Assembly: GCA_004557735.1 (NCBI GenBank)
Contig: SFFV01000006.1
Location: forward strand, 1 to 64,000
Reading direction: 5' to 3'
From: Clostridiales bacterium
GTDB taxonomy: Bacteria > Bacillota > Clostridia > Oscillospirales > Oscillospiraceae
DNA length: 64,000 bases
How positions within the stretch are numbered: the first letter of the stretch is position 1; each line of letters begins with the position of its first letter. The notes below the pieces were generated by a model. It worked only from the letters and a program-made list of their open reading frames with translations. It did not search any database and was not told where the DNA came from. The position numbers were made by a program, and so were the translations under genes. Of the stretch, positions 7,833 through 16,566 are shown in pieces.

Positions 7833-8360
7833 TTATTCGATGTGTGCGCCCGCGGCGATCGCGGTGAAGAGCGCCTCCACTTCCCCGCTCTCCCACCCGG
7901 CGGTAAGAAGCCGCCGGTCGCGCACAAGGCCAAGCTCCTGCCCGGAAGTGAGCGTTTCCGCCGCGGTCTGCACCGTTTCCAGGCGGCTTCGGAGCGCCGC
8001 GTCGTTTTCGCCGTACCGCGCGGCATACGCCGCGCCGGCGGCGCGCGCCGAGGCCGTATCGCGTCCGTCCGCGAGATACTGCCCGAGGATGGACTCTGCC
8101 CAGCGGTACGCGCCGACCGCGCCGGAGGCGGGATCAAAATCCTGCGCGAGCCGCTCGAGAATGCCGCCGAGACCGGCGAGCGGTTCCGCCGCTTCCGGCG
8201 CAGGCGATGTCTCCGGCGGCAGCTCCGGCGTGACCGTCGGTGTGACCGCCGGACCCGGCGTCGCCGCTTCGGCGCGCGATTCCAGCGGCAGCCCCGCCGC
8301 CGCCATCGCCCCCGCGAGGAGCACGAGCGTCAAGAAAACGATGACAACCCTTTTTTTCAT
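7833..8360 (-). CDS. Exported protein of unknown function
   Basis: 175 residues from ATG 8360, with GGAGA 6 bases upstream. A signal peptide or anchor occupies residues 1-25, followed by a Pro/Thr-rich linker (TPGPAVTPTVTPELPP) and an Ala-rich helical domain from about residue 70 that I do not recognise. It begins 23 bases after the permease stop, so it is in the same operon and probably acts outside the membrane near the transporter. The frame stays open upstream, but only inside the permease gene. Confidence 0.75.
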   Translation of the reverse strand: MKKRVVIVFLTLVLLAGAMAAAGLPLESRAEAATPGPAVTPTVTPELPPETSPAPEAAEPLAGLGGILERLAQDFDPASGAVGAYRWAESILGQYLADGRDTASARAAGAAYAARYGENDAALRSRLETVQTAAETLTSGQELGLVRDRRLLTAGWESGEVEALFTAIAAGAHIE

Positions 8361-8383
8361 TGCATTCTCCTTTCGGAAGGCGT

Positions 8384-10267
8384 TTATCCGGCGAAACCGT
8401 TCACTTCCACGTTGTTCAGCTCTCCGATCGTCTCCACCGGAACGCCGTGAGAGCGCAGCCATGCGTTCGTGCGCGCGGAGGACGTGATCGGGCGAACCGT
8501 ATAATAATCGTAGACGAATCCGCCGCTGCTGTCGGTCCGGACGGCGGTGGCATTGATATAGACCGGTTCGATCGTTTGATAGAATTCCTCGTCCCGAATG
8601 ACCTTGGCGCCGCCGATATTCCCGTCGCGCAGGTCGGGGACGATGCAGGTATCGTAAAGCTCCCAGAATTCCTCCGCCGTGAGCGTGAGGCTCTGCTGAA
8701 CCGGCGAATCCGAATCAAACCATTGAATGGTCGCATAGAATACGGCGGTCTGGCTCCGGTCCCGCGGGAAGATCGCCCGCTGTTCCATCAGCTCGCGGGA
8801 GTTGAGAAGCTCTTCGTACTGCCGGATGTTCCGGCTGATACAGTCGTTCCCTGTGATGAAGCCGACAGTTTCGTCGCCGCCGGTCACATACGGGACATAC
8901 TCATTCACTATATAGGCATATACGCGGCGCGCAAGGAGTTTTCCGTTCGTATCGTAATACTCGATCGTCAGCGGGAAGGTATTGAACCCGCGTTGGCTTT
9001 CATACGCTTTTTTGTTTGCGACGATGTCCTTCTGCAGGGAAAGGAGCGCCTCGATGTTTTCCGGCTGCATGATGCGCTTCGGTGTGTATTCCCCCCAGCC
9101 GTACACCTCGGCATACCCGATCTCGTCCGCTTTGGGCTGATAGCGCTCGACGCCGAACATATCGAGCTCGCCGCCGATGACGAGCGCGCACAGCAGCGCG
9201 CAGAAAACGCCGAGACCCTTCCAGTGCCGGTCAAACACGCGCAGCGTTTTTCGCATGAGCGCTTCCGCGCCGAACCAGCCGACCGCCGCGCCGAAGATCA
9301 TGGCAAGGAGCAGGATCGCCACCTTGGCCGGAGTGCCGACGCTGCCCTCGCCGATGTAGGAGCCGAAGATGTTGGAGCCGGCGCCGAATACGGTCTTCAG
9401 CGTCAGCACCGCCATGCCGAACGATCCCACGGCGGCAAGCCCCCACCGGAAGAGCGGGCGCAGCGCCGGAACGGCGACGGTCTCACCCGCAGCCTCCATC
9501 CGCCGGTGGCGGAAGAAGATCACCGCAAGACCCGCGAGGATCACGCCCGCCGCGGCATAGATGGCTGTGAGAGGGATCGCATGCGAATAGCTTCCCACAT
9601 AGTTGTTGGAAAAATAATAGACCGGCGAGAGGACCGCAAGCTCCCAGCCGGTGCCTCTCACGCCAAAGAGCAGGAACTCCGCTATGTACCGGATCACGAC
9701 CTCGATCCCCACAAAGCCGTAGAGCGCGATAACGTAGAGCGCCGGAAGCACCGCCGCGTTTCCGGTGAATACCGTGCAGAACGACGCGAGACCGAAGAAC
9801 GCAATGTTCATCAACACCACCGCGGCGGCCGAGCACAGAAGATACAGGGTCCACAGCTGGCCCCCGCCGTAGAGCAGCAGGCTCACAAGCATCGCGATGA
9901 TGCACGGCAGAATAAGGAGCGTCAGCGCCGCGAGCATGCCCGAAATGAGAAGCGCCTCGCGCGTCACGGGCAGCGCCGCGATGTACGCCGCGGAGGTTTT
10001 GCGGAACATCCAGCTATGGACGGCGATCGCCATTACGACCGCCGCGATCCCCGCGGCAACGATCTCACGGCGCGTCAGGTTGCTGAGGATGCTATAGCTC
10101 ACATACTCGCTCATTTCCGTAAACTCGGAATTGAAATACCGTCCGCACATGAGCGTCAGGAAGCAGAGCACCGCGGCGTAGGCCGCACCGATGAGCCAGA
10201 AGCGGGAGAGCGCCCGTTTGTATACGGCCTTATTAAAGAACGTTCTTTCGGACGGCATCGTCCACAC
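8384..10267 (-). CDS. ABC-2 type transporter permease with large extracytoplasmic domain
   Basis: 627 residues. Six membrane segments in the first 260 residues are followed by two more near 285-360, then a long soluble C-terminal domain (about 385-627), as in the DUF6449-type permeases that sit with GntR/ABC modules in Clostridia. It is the membrane partner of the ATPase encoded just upstream, whose end it overlaps by 35 bases (or 26 if Met4 is used). The substrate is unknown; related GntR-linked systems respond to cell-wall antibiotics. Confidence 0.85.
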   Translation of the reverse strand: MWTMPSERTFFNKAVYKRALSRFWLIGAAYAAVLCFLTLMCGRYFNSEFTEMSEYVSYSILSNLTRREIVAAGIAAVVMAIAVHSWMFRKTSAAYIAALPVTREALLISGMLAALTLLILPCIIAMLVSLLLYGGGQLWTLYLLCSAAAVVLMNIAFFGLASFCTVFTGNAAVLPALYVIALYGFVGIEVVIRYIAEFLLFGVRGTGWELAVLSPVYYFSNNYVGSYSHAIPLTAIYAAAGVILAGLAVIFFRHRRMEAAGETVAVPALRPLFRWGLAAVGSFGMAVLTLKTVFGAGSNIFGSYIGEGSVGTPAKVAILLLAMIFGAAVGWFGAEALMRKTLRVFDRHWKGLGVFCALLCALVIGGELDMFGVERYQPKADEIGYAEVYGWGEYTPKRIMQPENIEALLSLQKDIVANKKAYESQRGFNTFPLTIEYYDTNGKLLARRVYAYIVNEYVPYVTGGDETVGFITGNDCISRNIRQYEELLNSRELMEQRAIFPRDRSQTAVFYATIQWFDSDSPVQQSLTLTAEEFWELYDTCIVPDLRDGNIGGAKVIRDEEFYQTIEPVYINATAVRTDSSGGFVYDYYTVRPITSSARTNAWLRSHGVPVETIGELNNVEVNGFAG

Positions 10268-11135
10268 CTCCCAGCTCGTAAATGAATATTTCCTCCAGCG
10301 TCAGCGGCACGGAATCCATGAACAGCGGGTGCAGCTTTTCGAGCCACGCGAGATTGTCCTCTTCCCTGCCGCGCAGAATGAGCGTTTGCAGCTTGCCGGT
10401 CGAGGAGCGGTGGAGAATGTCCAGTCCCTTCTCCGGCAGCGCCGTGCCGTCCGGCAGGGCGAGCAGCACCTTGGTCGTCGTCTCCTGCAATTCGGAAACG
10501 CTCTTTTCCAGCAGGCAGCGCCCGCGCTGCATGATGCCGACGTGATCGCACACGTCCTCCAGTTCCCGAAGGTTGTGGGAGGATACAAGCACCGTTGTCC
10601 CCTCCTCCGCCACATCCTCCATGACAAGCGACCACACCTGCCGCCGCATCACGGGGTCGAGGCCGTCCACGGGCTCGTCAAGCACGAGCACCTCCGGTCT
10701 CGCGGCAAGCGCGATCCAGAACGCCGACTGCTTCTGCATGCCGCGCGAAAGGCGGCGGATCGGGCGCGTATCGTCGAGCGTGAATACCTCACGCAGCTTT
10801 TCATAACGTTCCGCATCAAAGCGAGGGTAGAGCGCGCGCGTGAATTTCATGAGATCGCGTGTCGTGCTCGTGGAGGTGTAATACGGCTCGTCCGGGATGC
10901 AGAGCATCCGCGCCTTGACCGCCGGGTTTTCAAACACCGGCTCCCCGTCGAGCAGCACCGAGCCCGCGTCCTGCCGCAGCACGCCCATCATGTGGCGGAT
11001 GGCGGTCGTCTTGCCCGCGCCGTTCGGGCCGATGAGACCGTAGACCGAGCCGGACGGCACCGTGAGATCCAGCGCGTCGAGCGCTTTGAAGCCCTCGTAA
11101 ACCTTTGTGACATTTTTGAGTTCAATGCTCGCCAT
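10233..11135 (-). CDS. ABC transporter ATP-binding protein
   Basis: 300 residues. Walker A is GPNGAGKTT, the signature LSRGMQKQ and Walker B VLVLDEPVDGLDP, followed by an H-loop SSHN. A C-terminal extension of about 80 residues follows the ATPase core, as in YtrB/BcrA-like exporters. I start it at ATG 11135, which has GGAGG 8 bases upstream, rather than at an ATG 39 bases earlier inside gntR. The start overlaps gntR by 14 bases. It works with the following permease. Confidence 0.93.
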   Translation of the reverse strand: MASIELKNVTKVYEGFKALDALDLTVPSGSVYGLIGPNGAGKTTAIRHMMGVLRQDAGSVLLDGEPVFENPAVKARMLCIPDEPYYTSTSTTRDLMKFTRALYPRFDAERYEKLREVFTLDDTRPIRRLSRGMQKQSAFWIALAARPEVLVLDEPVDGLDPVMRRQVWSLVMEDVAEEGTTVLVSSHNLRELEDVCDHVGIMQRGRCLLEKSVSELQETTTKVLLALPDGTALPEKGLDILHRSSTGKLQTLILRGREEDNLAWLEKLHPLFMDSVPLTLEEIFIYELGGVDDAVRKNVL

Positions 11136-11490
11136 GGCTGCCGCCTCCGATCTTCTCCAGGATCTCTTCCTCACTCACGCCGAGCCAGCGAAGCTCGCGC
11201 ACCGTTTCCTCCAGCCGCGCAAGAAGCTCCTCGCGCCGCGGGTCGCTCTGCGGGGAGAACTGGGCGCAGAAGCTGCCCTTGCCGGGGACGGAGACAATGT
11301 ACCCCTCGCTCTCCAGCTCGCGGTATGCGCGCTGGATCGTGTTCGGGTTGATGGCGAGCGATACCGCAAGCTCACGCACCGAGGGGAGCTTTTCTCCCGG
11401 CCGCATCGCGCCGGTGACGACAAGCCGCCGCAGATCGTCCTTGACCTGCTCATAGATCGGGCGTCCGTCCCGGTAATTGATCGTGACCAT
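11122..11490 (-). CDS. GntR-family (YtrA-type) regulator
   Basis: 122 residues from ATG 11490. The GntR winged helix occupies residues 10-75 (EKLPSVRELAVSLAINPNTIQRAYRELE is recognisable in parts), and the short C-terminal helical tail is typical of the YtrA subfamily that represses a linked ABC exporter. It heads a five-gene operon. A perfect 11-bp inverted repeat with a TTGACA box beside it lies just upstream and is its likely operator. The frame is open further upstream, but the ATG with AAGGA fits best. Confidence 0.92.
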   Translation of the reverse strand: MVTINYRDGRPIYEQVKDDLRRLVVTGAMRPGEKLPSVRELAVSLAINPNTIQRAYRELESEGYIVSVPGKGSFCAQFSPQSDPRREELLARLEETVRELRWLGVSEEEILEKIGGGSHGEH

Positions 11491-11509
11491 GGCGTCACCG
11501 TCCTTCCGT

Positions 11510-11556
11510 GTATTAACTGTATTATCGAAGTTAACACAGTTAATACAGTTTGTCAA
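11510..11556 (-). promoter_or_regulatory. Promoter and operator of the GntR-ABC operon
   Basis: A perfect inverted repeat, GTATTAACTGT (11510-11520) with ACAGTTAATAC (11536-11546), has 15 bases between the arms. TTGACA on the minus strand (11551-11556) lies beside it, and 17 bases on is a poor -10 (TAACTT). YtrA-type regulators bind such TTAACTG-like dyads over their own promoter, so autorepression is likely. Confidence 0.75.
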
Positions 11557-11570
11557 CCGGCAAAACAGAC

Positions 11571-11607
11571 AAAAATCGCCCCGGTCTGTTTTTTTCAGAC
11601 CGGGGCG
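11571..11607 (-). terminator. Terminator of the penicillin-binding protein gene
   Basis: A 12-bp GC-rich stem (11577-11588 with 11596-11607) has a 7-base loop, followed on the minus strand by ATTTTTG. Confidence 0.8.
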
Positions 11608-11810
11608 GCCGAGCGTGTCAGAAAAGGTTTTTTGACGTGCTCTCCGATGAGAAGCACCGTGTTGGCTCCTGTTCGCGCCGAGGATCCTTTCGCCGTCCGT
11701 GCGCAGCGCCATGCCGCGCTGCGGCTGCGTGTCCGCGCCGCCGTCGATCGGCGCGCTTTGTGCAAGCCGGTCCCGGCGGTTTCGGCTCACCGTCTTTCCG
11801 AAGGAGAACC
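11608..11810. other. Non-coding gap between the PBP gene and its terminator
   Basis: Two hundred GC-rich bases follow the PBP stop before the hairpin. A minus-strand frame is open through it, but it has no ribosome site and no recognisable product. It may be an eroded gene end. I see nothing else. Confidence 0.3.
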
Positions 11811-14216
11811 TTATCCCTCCGGCGCCGGCGCCCCCGACGTCTGCGGCATGACCGGGATCTGCTGCGGCTCCGGCGTCGGTTCTGCCGTCGGTTCCGCGGT
11901 GGGCACCGGCGTCGGCGCCTCCGTGGGCGCGGGCGTCGCGGTCGGCACGGGCGTCGGCTCCGGCGTCGTTTCAAGATCGCCGAAAATGCCGGTGTCGTAC
12001 CCGCGGTTCGTCGGGTCGTTGAACTGGATCACGGGCAGCGGCTCGTTGATCTGCGACATGATCCGCCGCCAGATCTGCGCGGCGGGGTTGCCGGAATAGT
12101 ACATGGGCGCGGGGGTGTCGTAGCCGGTCCAAACGGCGGTCACATAGTACGGCGAGAAGCCGCAGAACCAGCGGTCGTAGTCATCGGAGGTCGTGCCGGT
12201 CTTGCCGGCGACGGGCATCTTCCCGTAGCCGAGATAGACCTCGTAGCCCGTGCCGTACCACGCGGCGGCCTCGAGCATCTCGGTCATGCACCGGGCGGTG
12301 TCCACGCTGAACACATGGCTCGTGCGCATGCCGTTTTCGAGAACGGTGTTGCCGTTTGAATCGGTGATGAGCGAATACGATCTCGCGTAGGTCATCTCGC
12401 CGTCGTTCGGGAAGGAGGTGTATGCCTGCGCCATTTCGCGCACCGTTACGCCGTAGGTAAACTGGCCGAGAGCGAGCGGAGCATAGTCACGGTCCGCCTC
12501 GACGAGCTGGAAGCCCATGCGCTCGGTGAGATATTCAAACGAAACGCTCGGCGTGAGCTTATCGATGATCTGCGCGGCGACGGTATTTTTTGAGCGAACG
12601 AGCGCGTCCCAGATGGTGATGATGCCGTCGTACGAGCCGCCGGAGTTGCGCGGGTACCAGTAAGTGCCGCGAAGCTGGACGTCGGGGCTGTCATCCACGA
12701 GCGTGGACTCGGTGATGAGGCCGAGATCCATCGCCGGGCCGTAGGACGCAAGAGGCTTTGCCGAGGAGCCGGAGGGCCGGTGGGCGTCGATGGCGTAGTT
12801 GAAGCCGAAGTTGCGGTCCTTCTCGCCGATCGCGCCGCCGATGGCCTTGATCTCGCCCGTGAACGGGTCGATGACCATGCACGCGGACTGCAGCGGCTGG
12901 GTACTGTAATAATAGGGCTGCGGCATGCTGTCGGGGTCGGTATAGATATCGTCCACGACCTGCTGAACGAACGGATCGACGCAGGCATAGATCTGATAGC
13001 CGCCGTGGTAGAGAAGCTGGCGCGCCGCGGCTTCGGACAGGCCAAGCCGCGACTGCAGGTCGCGCAGAACGTCGTTGATGACCATTTCCACATAATAGGA
13101 ATAGATCTCCTGCTGGTAGACCTCGTTCTCGCCGCGGATGAAGTGCAGCTCGTCGTTATCGACCTGCGCAACGGCGGCGGTGTATTCCTCGCGGGAGATG
13201 TAATCCTGGTCGTACATCTCGTAGAGAATGGTCCTGGTGCGCTTTTTGTTGTTCTCCACGCTGGCGAAGGGGCTGTAGCGCGAGGGGTTGTTCGTGATGC
13301 CGATGATGCTTGCGCACTGCGCGAGCGTGAGCTCCCGCACGTCCTTTCCGAAGTAGGTGTTCGCGGCCATCTGCACGCCGCTCGCGCCCTCGCCGAAGTA
13401 GACGACGTTGAGATACCACTCCATGATCTCTTCCTTGGTATATTCCTTTTCGAGATCGAGAGCGCGGAAAATCTCCACGAGCTTTCGCTGCACGGTGACG
13501 TCATCCTCGGTGGTGACGTTTTTGATGAGCTGCTGCGTGATCGTTGAGCCGCCGAAATCGTTTTTCATGCCGAGGAACATGTTGACGAACGCGCCCGCCG
13601 TTCGGTACCAGTCCACGCCCCTGTGGTCGTAGAAGCGTTTGTCCTCGATGGCAACCGCCGCCTTTTCCAGATACGGCGGGAGCTCATCGTAATCGACCCA
13701 GATGCGGTTCTCGTCCGTTGCCAGCACCGCGAGCTCCACGGTCTGGCCGTTGTTATCATAGGCCCAGACCGTGCTCGAGAGCGAGATGGCGTAGTCCTCC
13801 AGCGTGATGTTCAGATCGGTTGTGAGGTTATTCTTCACATAGTAGGCGAAAATGCACGCGAAGAGCAGCCCGCCGAGCAGCAGCACGAGCAGCACCGAGA
13901 GCACGATGCGGACAATGAACCGCACCATATCTCCCACGGTGGATATGGCGGCGTCGCCGACGGCGAGCGCGGTGCGCGCGCCCCGGGACATGCCGCGGGA
14001 ACGCTTTTCGCGCGGCGCTTTTTTCCGCGGTTTTTTCGCGTCCGGCTTCTTCTCCGGCTCCGGCGCGGGATCGCCGCTCTCCGGCTCCGGCGCGCTGTTC
14101 TCCGGGGCGGCCTTGTTTTCCCCCGGCGCGGGCAGCGGCACCGTATCGCCGGATACGGGCGGCACCGGCGCGGTATCGCCGTTCGGTATATCGTTGTAGG
14201 GGCGTTTCTGATCCAT
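11811..14216 (-). CDS. ponA: Class A penicillin-binding protein (PBP1a type)
   Basis: 801 residues, bifunctional peptidoglycan glycosyltransferase/transpeptidase. A Pro/Glu-rich cytoplasmic tail and one membrane segment (about 100-125) precede the GT51 domain with EDKRFYDHRG (about 187-196) and GGSTITQQL (about 220). The transpeptidase has SSAK near 485, SKN near 541 and KTGT near 668. The C-terminus (about 750-792) is a Thr/Pro/Glu repeat tail. The start is ATG 14216 with GGAGG 6 bases upstream rather than an ATG 21 bases earlier. An extended -10 (TGGTATAAT) lies at 14261-14266 on the minus strand. It builds side-wall or septal peptidoglycan. Confidence 0.95.
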   Translation of the reverse strand: MDQKRPYNDIPNGDTAPVPPVSGDTVPLPAPGENKAAPENSAPEPESGDPAPEPEKKPDAKKPRKKAPREKRSRGMSRGARTALAVGDAAISTVGDMVRFIVRIVLSVLLVLLLGGLLFACIFAYYVKNNLTTDLNITLEDYAISLSSTVWAYDNNGQTVELAVLATDENRIWVDYDELPPYLEKAAVAIEDKRFYDHRGVDWYRTAGAFVNMFLGMKNDFGGSTITQQLIKNVTTEDDVTVQRKLVEIFRALDLEKEYTKEEIMEWYLNVVYFGEGASGVQMAANTYFGKDVRELTLAQCASIIGITNNPSRYSPFASVENNKKRTRTILYEMYDQDYISREEYTAAVAQVDNDELHFIRGENEVYQQEIYSYYVEMVINDVLRDLQSRLGLSEAAARQLLYHGGYQIYACVDPFVQQVVDDIYTDPDSMPQPYYYSTQPLQSACMVIDPFTGEIKAIGGAIGEKDRNFGFNYAIDAHRPSGSSAKPLASYGPAMDLGLITESTLVDDSPDVQLRGTYWYPRNSGGSYDGIITIWDALVRSKNTVAAQIIDKLTPSVSFEYLTERMGFQLVEADRDYAPLALGQFTYGVTVREMAQAYTSFPNDGEMTYARSYSLITDSNGNTVLENGMRTSHVFSVDTARCMTEMLEAAAWYGTGYEVYLGYGKMPVAGKTGTTSDDYDRWFCGFSPYYVTAVWTGYDTPAPMYYSGNPAAQIWRRIMSQINEPLPVIQFNDPTNRGYDTGIFGDLETTPEPTPVPTATPAPTEAPTPVPTAEPTAEPTPEPQQIPVMPQTSGAPAPEG

Positions 14217-14260
14217 AATTGCCTCCGGGACTGTCAAGCGTATACGTACAATAATAAATC

Positions 14261-14269
14261 ATTATACCA
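14261..14269 (-). promoter_or_regulatory. Extended -10 promoter of the PBP gene
   Basis: On the minus strand TGG-TATAAT (-10 at 14261-14266) lies 45 bases before the PBP start. No good -35 is visible, consistent with an extended -10 promoter. Confidence 0.6.
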
Positions 14270-14403
14270 TACTTTTGAGAAATATTGTATCCGAAATGGA
14301 AATTTTTTAAAGCAGGTACATTTATAGGACGGAAAAAACGGGTAATCCGTTCATTTTTGGGCATACTGCGCAGAGACGAAACCGGAGAAACGGAGGGAAT
14401 TGC

Positions 14404-14685
14404 ATGAAAGCAGGACGTATCGGCGCGGTATCGCTCGCGCTGTGCGCCGCGGCGGGCGCGGCGATGCTCACGCTCTCCGGCGGCCGAAGGGCGGAATACT
14501 GCTCGCTGGGGGAATACCACGGGCGCGTGGCGGTCTTTGCGCCGGACGAGCGGGCGCTGCCGCGGCAGATCACGACCATCGCGGTGCACACGCTGCCGAG
14601 CGCCGACCGCGAGGCGCTCTCCGGCGGCATTGCCGTTTACAGCCGCGAGGAGCTGTACGCGCGGCTCGAAGATTTCGGGTCGTGA
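14404..14685 (+). CDS. Small membrane-anchored protein, BofC C-terminal-like
   Basis: 93 residues. An N-terminal anchor (residues 5-24) is followed by a compact domain with SLGEYHGRVAVF, a TLPSADRE stretch and a final EELYARLEDFGS. This pattern resembles the C-terminal domain of BofC, the forespore regulator, found as a stand-alone small protein in many Clostridia. Function is not proven. GGAGGG lies 6 bases before the ATG. It is divergent from the PBP gene with 187 bases between. Confidence 0.65.
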   Translation: MKAGRIGAVSLALCAAAGAAMLTLSGGRRAEYCSLGEYHGRVAVFAPDERALPRQITTIAVHTLPSADREALSGGIAVYSREELYARLEDFGS

Positions 14686-14704
14686 ACCGTTCGAGCGGAT
14701 ATAC

Positions 14705-14732
14705 TTGATTTTTACCGCATTCATGGTATAAT
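14705..14732 (+). promoter_or_regulatory. Promoter of the DUF1292 gene (and perhaps 6S RNA)
   Basis: TTGATT (14705-14710), a 16-base spacer ending in TGG, and TATAAT (14727-14732), 50 bases before the ATG. Confidence 0.75.
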
Positions 14733-14781
14733 CAAATCACCCGAACGAACCCAACGGGATCCATACAAAAGAGGTGCTGAC

Positions 14782-15072
14782 ATGAACGAAGATTTCGGCG
14801 GCGATATCATTACCATCTCCGACGAGGACGGCAACGAGTTTGATCTCGAGCTGCTCGATACCATTGAGTTTGAAGGCCAGACGTACTGCGTGTTCGTCCC
14901 GGCGGACATTGAAAACATGGACGTGAACGATCCCGATTACGGCCTCATCTTCCTGAAGAGCCGCGAGGAGAACGGCGAAGAGCTGTTCGATTCCGTGGAC
15001 GACGATGACGAGCTGGACCGTGTGTACGAATACTACCAGCAGATCACGGAAGCGGAAGAGGAGAAGGAATAA
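14782..15072 (+). CDS. DUF1292 family protein
   Basis: 96 residues, very acidic, with the family pattern ITISDEDGNEFDLELLDT at 11-28 and EGQTYCVFVPAD in the middle. DUF1292 (YrzB) proteins are small cytoplasmic proteins of unknown role conserved in Firmicutes, often near yrrK/yrzL. AGAGGTG is the ribosome site. Its stop lies only 9 bases before the 5-prime strand of the 6S RNA closing stem, so one transcript may carry both. Confidence 0.9.
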   Translation: MNEDFGGDIITISDEDGNEFDLELLDTIEFEGQTYCVFVPADIENMDVNDPDYGLIFLKSREENGEELFDSVDDDDELDRVYEYYQQITEAEEEKE

Positions 15073-15081
15073 GATTTTCTT

Positions 15082-15271
15082 TCTGCGGTGTTCGTAGCAT
15101 CACTGCACCGGGTCATTTTAAACCCACATTAAATATAAGGGATGCCTATCTCCGGCCGTGAATTGCAGGCCTCCCGGCTTTATGCCGGACGTTGGAAGCG
15201 CGGAAGCGGTCGGGCGGCGACCCACCTGCCGAGTCGTGCAGGTTCTAATCTGACCCCTACGGCATTGCGGA
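15082..15271 (+). ncRNA. ssrS: 6S RNA
   Basis: About 190 bases, the size of 6S RNA, which binds sigma-A RNA polymerase and mimics an open promoter. The ends pair: 15082-15097 (TCTGCGGTGTTCGTAG) with 15257-15271 (CTACGGCATTGCGGA) through 15 pairs with one bulged base. Inside, CTGCAC (15103-15108) can pair with GTGCAG near 15236-15241, leaving a large central bubble and an irregular GC-rich apical stem. A strong terminator follows at once. The exact ends are inferred from pairing. I see no strong promoter in the 9-base gap after DUF1292, so it may be processed from a longer transcript. Confidence 0.8.
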
Positions 15272-15303
15272 GGGGGCGCACCTTTTGGTGCGCCCTTTTT
15301 TTC
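15272..15303 (+). terminator. 6S RNA terminator
   Basis: A 9-bp stem (15274-15282 with 15287-15295), TTTT loop and eight T residues. Confidence 0.92.
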
Positions 15304-15312
15304 TTCAAACGC

Positions 15313-15336
15313 CCCCCTCCGCCGAGGGGGTTTTTT
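15313..15336 (+). terminator. Second terminator in tandem
   Basis: CCCCCTC (15313-15319) pairs with GAGGGGG (15324-15330), followed by six T. A back-up stop behind the 6S terminator, isolating azlCD. Bases 15337-15496 hold only a weak promoter candidate (TTGCGC-18-TATTCT near 15436) for azlC. Confidence 0.85.
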
Positions 15337-15496
15337 GATAGGCTTTTGCCGCGCTTTCGGGTGCGCTTTCTCCCTTCTCCGGCAATCTGCCGCAGCAAAG
15401 CGTGAAACGGCGGCGCGATTTCTCCCTTTTTGCCGTTGCGCGCCGGGGAGAAACCGTCGTATTCTGATAGCATACTGAAAAAGAAGGGAATACGCG

Positions 15497-16186
15497 ATGA
15501 CATCCTTGCAGAAGTGGGGAAAGTCCGCGCGCACAACGATACCGGTCATGGCCGGGTATCTCGTTCTCGGCGCGGGCTTCGGCATACTGCTGCGCACGCG
15601 CGGCTACGGTCTCGGCTGGGCGCTCGCTATGAGTCTTTTTATCTATGCCGGGTCGATGCAGTATGTGGCCGTCGACCTTCTGACCGGCGGCGCGTCGCTC
15701 CTTACGGCGGCCGTTACGACGCTGCTCGTGAACGCGCGCCATCTTTTTTACGGCATTTCCATGCTCGAGCGCTACCGCGCCGCAGGAAAGTATGCGCCGT
15801 ATCTTATTTTTTCGCTGACGGATGAGACCTATTCGCTTGTCGCCGCGCGCGAGGATCTCACCGGCGCGGAGTGCTTCCGTATCTCGCTGCTCGACCAGTT
15901 CTACTGGGTGCTCGGCACGGCGCTCGGCTCGCTCGCGGGCGCGTATCTCAACGTTAACACGACCGGCATCGACTTCTCGCTCACGGCGCTCTTTCTCACC
16001 GTGTTCACCGGGCAGTGGCTGGAAACGAAGGATCACGCTCCGGCGCTCATCGGTCTCGGCGTTTCGGTCGTATGCCGCCTCCTGTTCGGCGCGGGCAGCT
16101 TCCTGCTGCCGACGATGGCCGGTATGCTCTTCTGCCTTCTCGTGCTTGACGCGCGCCGGACGGGGAAAGGGGGCGGGAGCGCATGA
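15497..16186 (+). CDS. azlC: Branched-chain amino acid exporter large subunit AzlC
   Basis: 229 residues, several membrane spans. The AzlC pattern includes GYLVLGAGFGILL near residue 20 and LLVNARHLFYG near 75. With AzlD it exports branched-chain amino acids or their analogues. GAAGGGAATACGCG supplies the ribosome site. The gene overlaps azlD by 4 bases. Confidence 0.93.
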   Translation: MTSLQKWGKSARTTIPVMAGYLVLGAGFGILLRTRGYGLGWALAMSLFIYAGSMQYVAVDLLTGGASLLTAAVTTLLVNARHLFYGISMLERYRAAGKYAPYLIFSLTDETYSLVAAREDLTGAECFRISLLDQFYWVLGTALGSLAGAYLNVNTTGIDFSLTALFLTVFTGQWLETKDHAPALIGLGVSVVCRLLFGAGSFLLPTMAGMLFCLLVLDARRTGKGGGSA

Positions 16187-16509
16187 ATACGCATGCCGTT
16201 TTGCTCATCGCGGTCTCCGCGCTCGTCACGGCGCTCATCCGCTTTGCGCCGTTTCTCGTGTTCCGCGGCGGGCGGGAAACGCCCGCGGTCATACTGCGGC
16301 TCGGAAAGCTCCTGCCGTGCGCGGTCATGGGCATGCTCGTGGTGTACTGCCTGCGGAATATGGACTTTGCCGGCGCGAGCCACGCCCTGCCGGAGATCAT
16401 CGCCGCGGCGGTCGTTGTGCTGCTCCATCTCTGGCGGCGGAATACGCTTTTGAGCATCGTCGCCGGAACCGTCGTTTACATGCTGCTCGTGCAGCTTGTG
16501 TTTGTGTGA
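16183..16509 (+). CDS. azlD: Branched-chain amino acid exporter small subunit AzlD
   Basis: 108 residues with four hydrophobic segments and RFAPFLVFRGG near the N-terminus, typical of AzlD, the small partner of AzlC. It overlaps azlC by 4 bases (ATGA). The last 28 codons are nearly repeated at 19348-19437, where they form an isolated fragment. Confidence 0.92.
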   Translation: MNTHAVLLIAVSALVTALIRFAPFLVFRGGRETPAVILRLGKLLPCAVMGMLVVYCLRNMDFAGASHALPEIIAAAVVVLLHLWRRNTLLSIVAGTVVYMLLVQLVFV

Positions 16510-16527
16510 AAGAATATGGGATAAGGA

Positions 16528-16566
16528 AAGCCGGAAGTCCGCAGACTTCCGGCTTGGTCTTTTTTA
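16528..16566. terminator. azlCD terminator
   Basis: A 12-bp stem (16528-16539 with 16544-16555), then GGTC and a T run. The stop of the convergent lipoprotein gene lies at its right edge. Confidence 0.85.

Noticed and set aside
11122..11790. A longer GntR protein starting at 11790
   Set aside because: The extra 100 codons cross a terminator, promoter and operator and encode no known domain; ATG 11490 has a ribosome site.
15118..15597. Leftward open frame crossing the 6S RNA
   Set aside because: It runs through two terminators and into azlC; the structural RNA explains the conserved sequence better.
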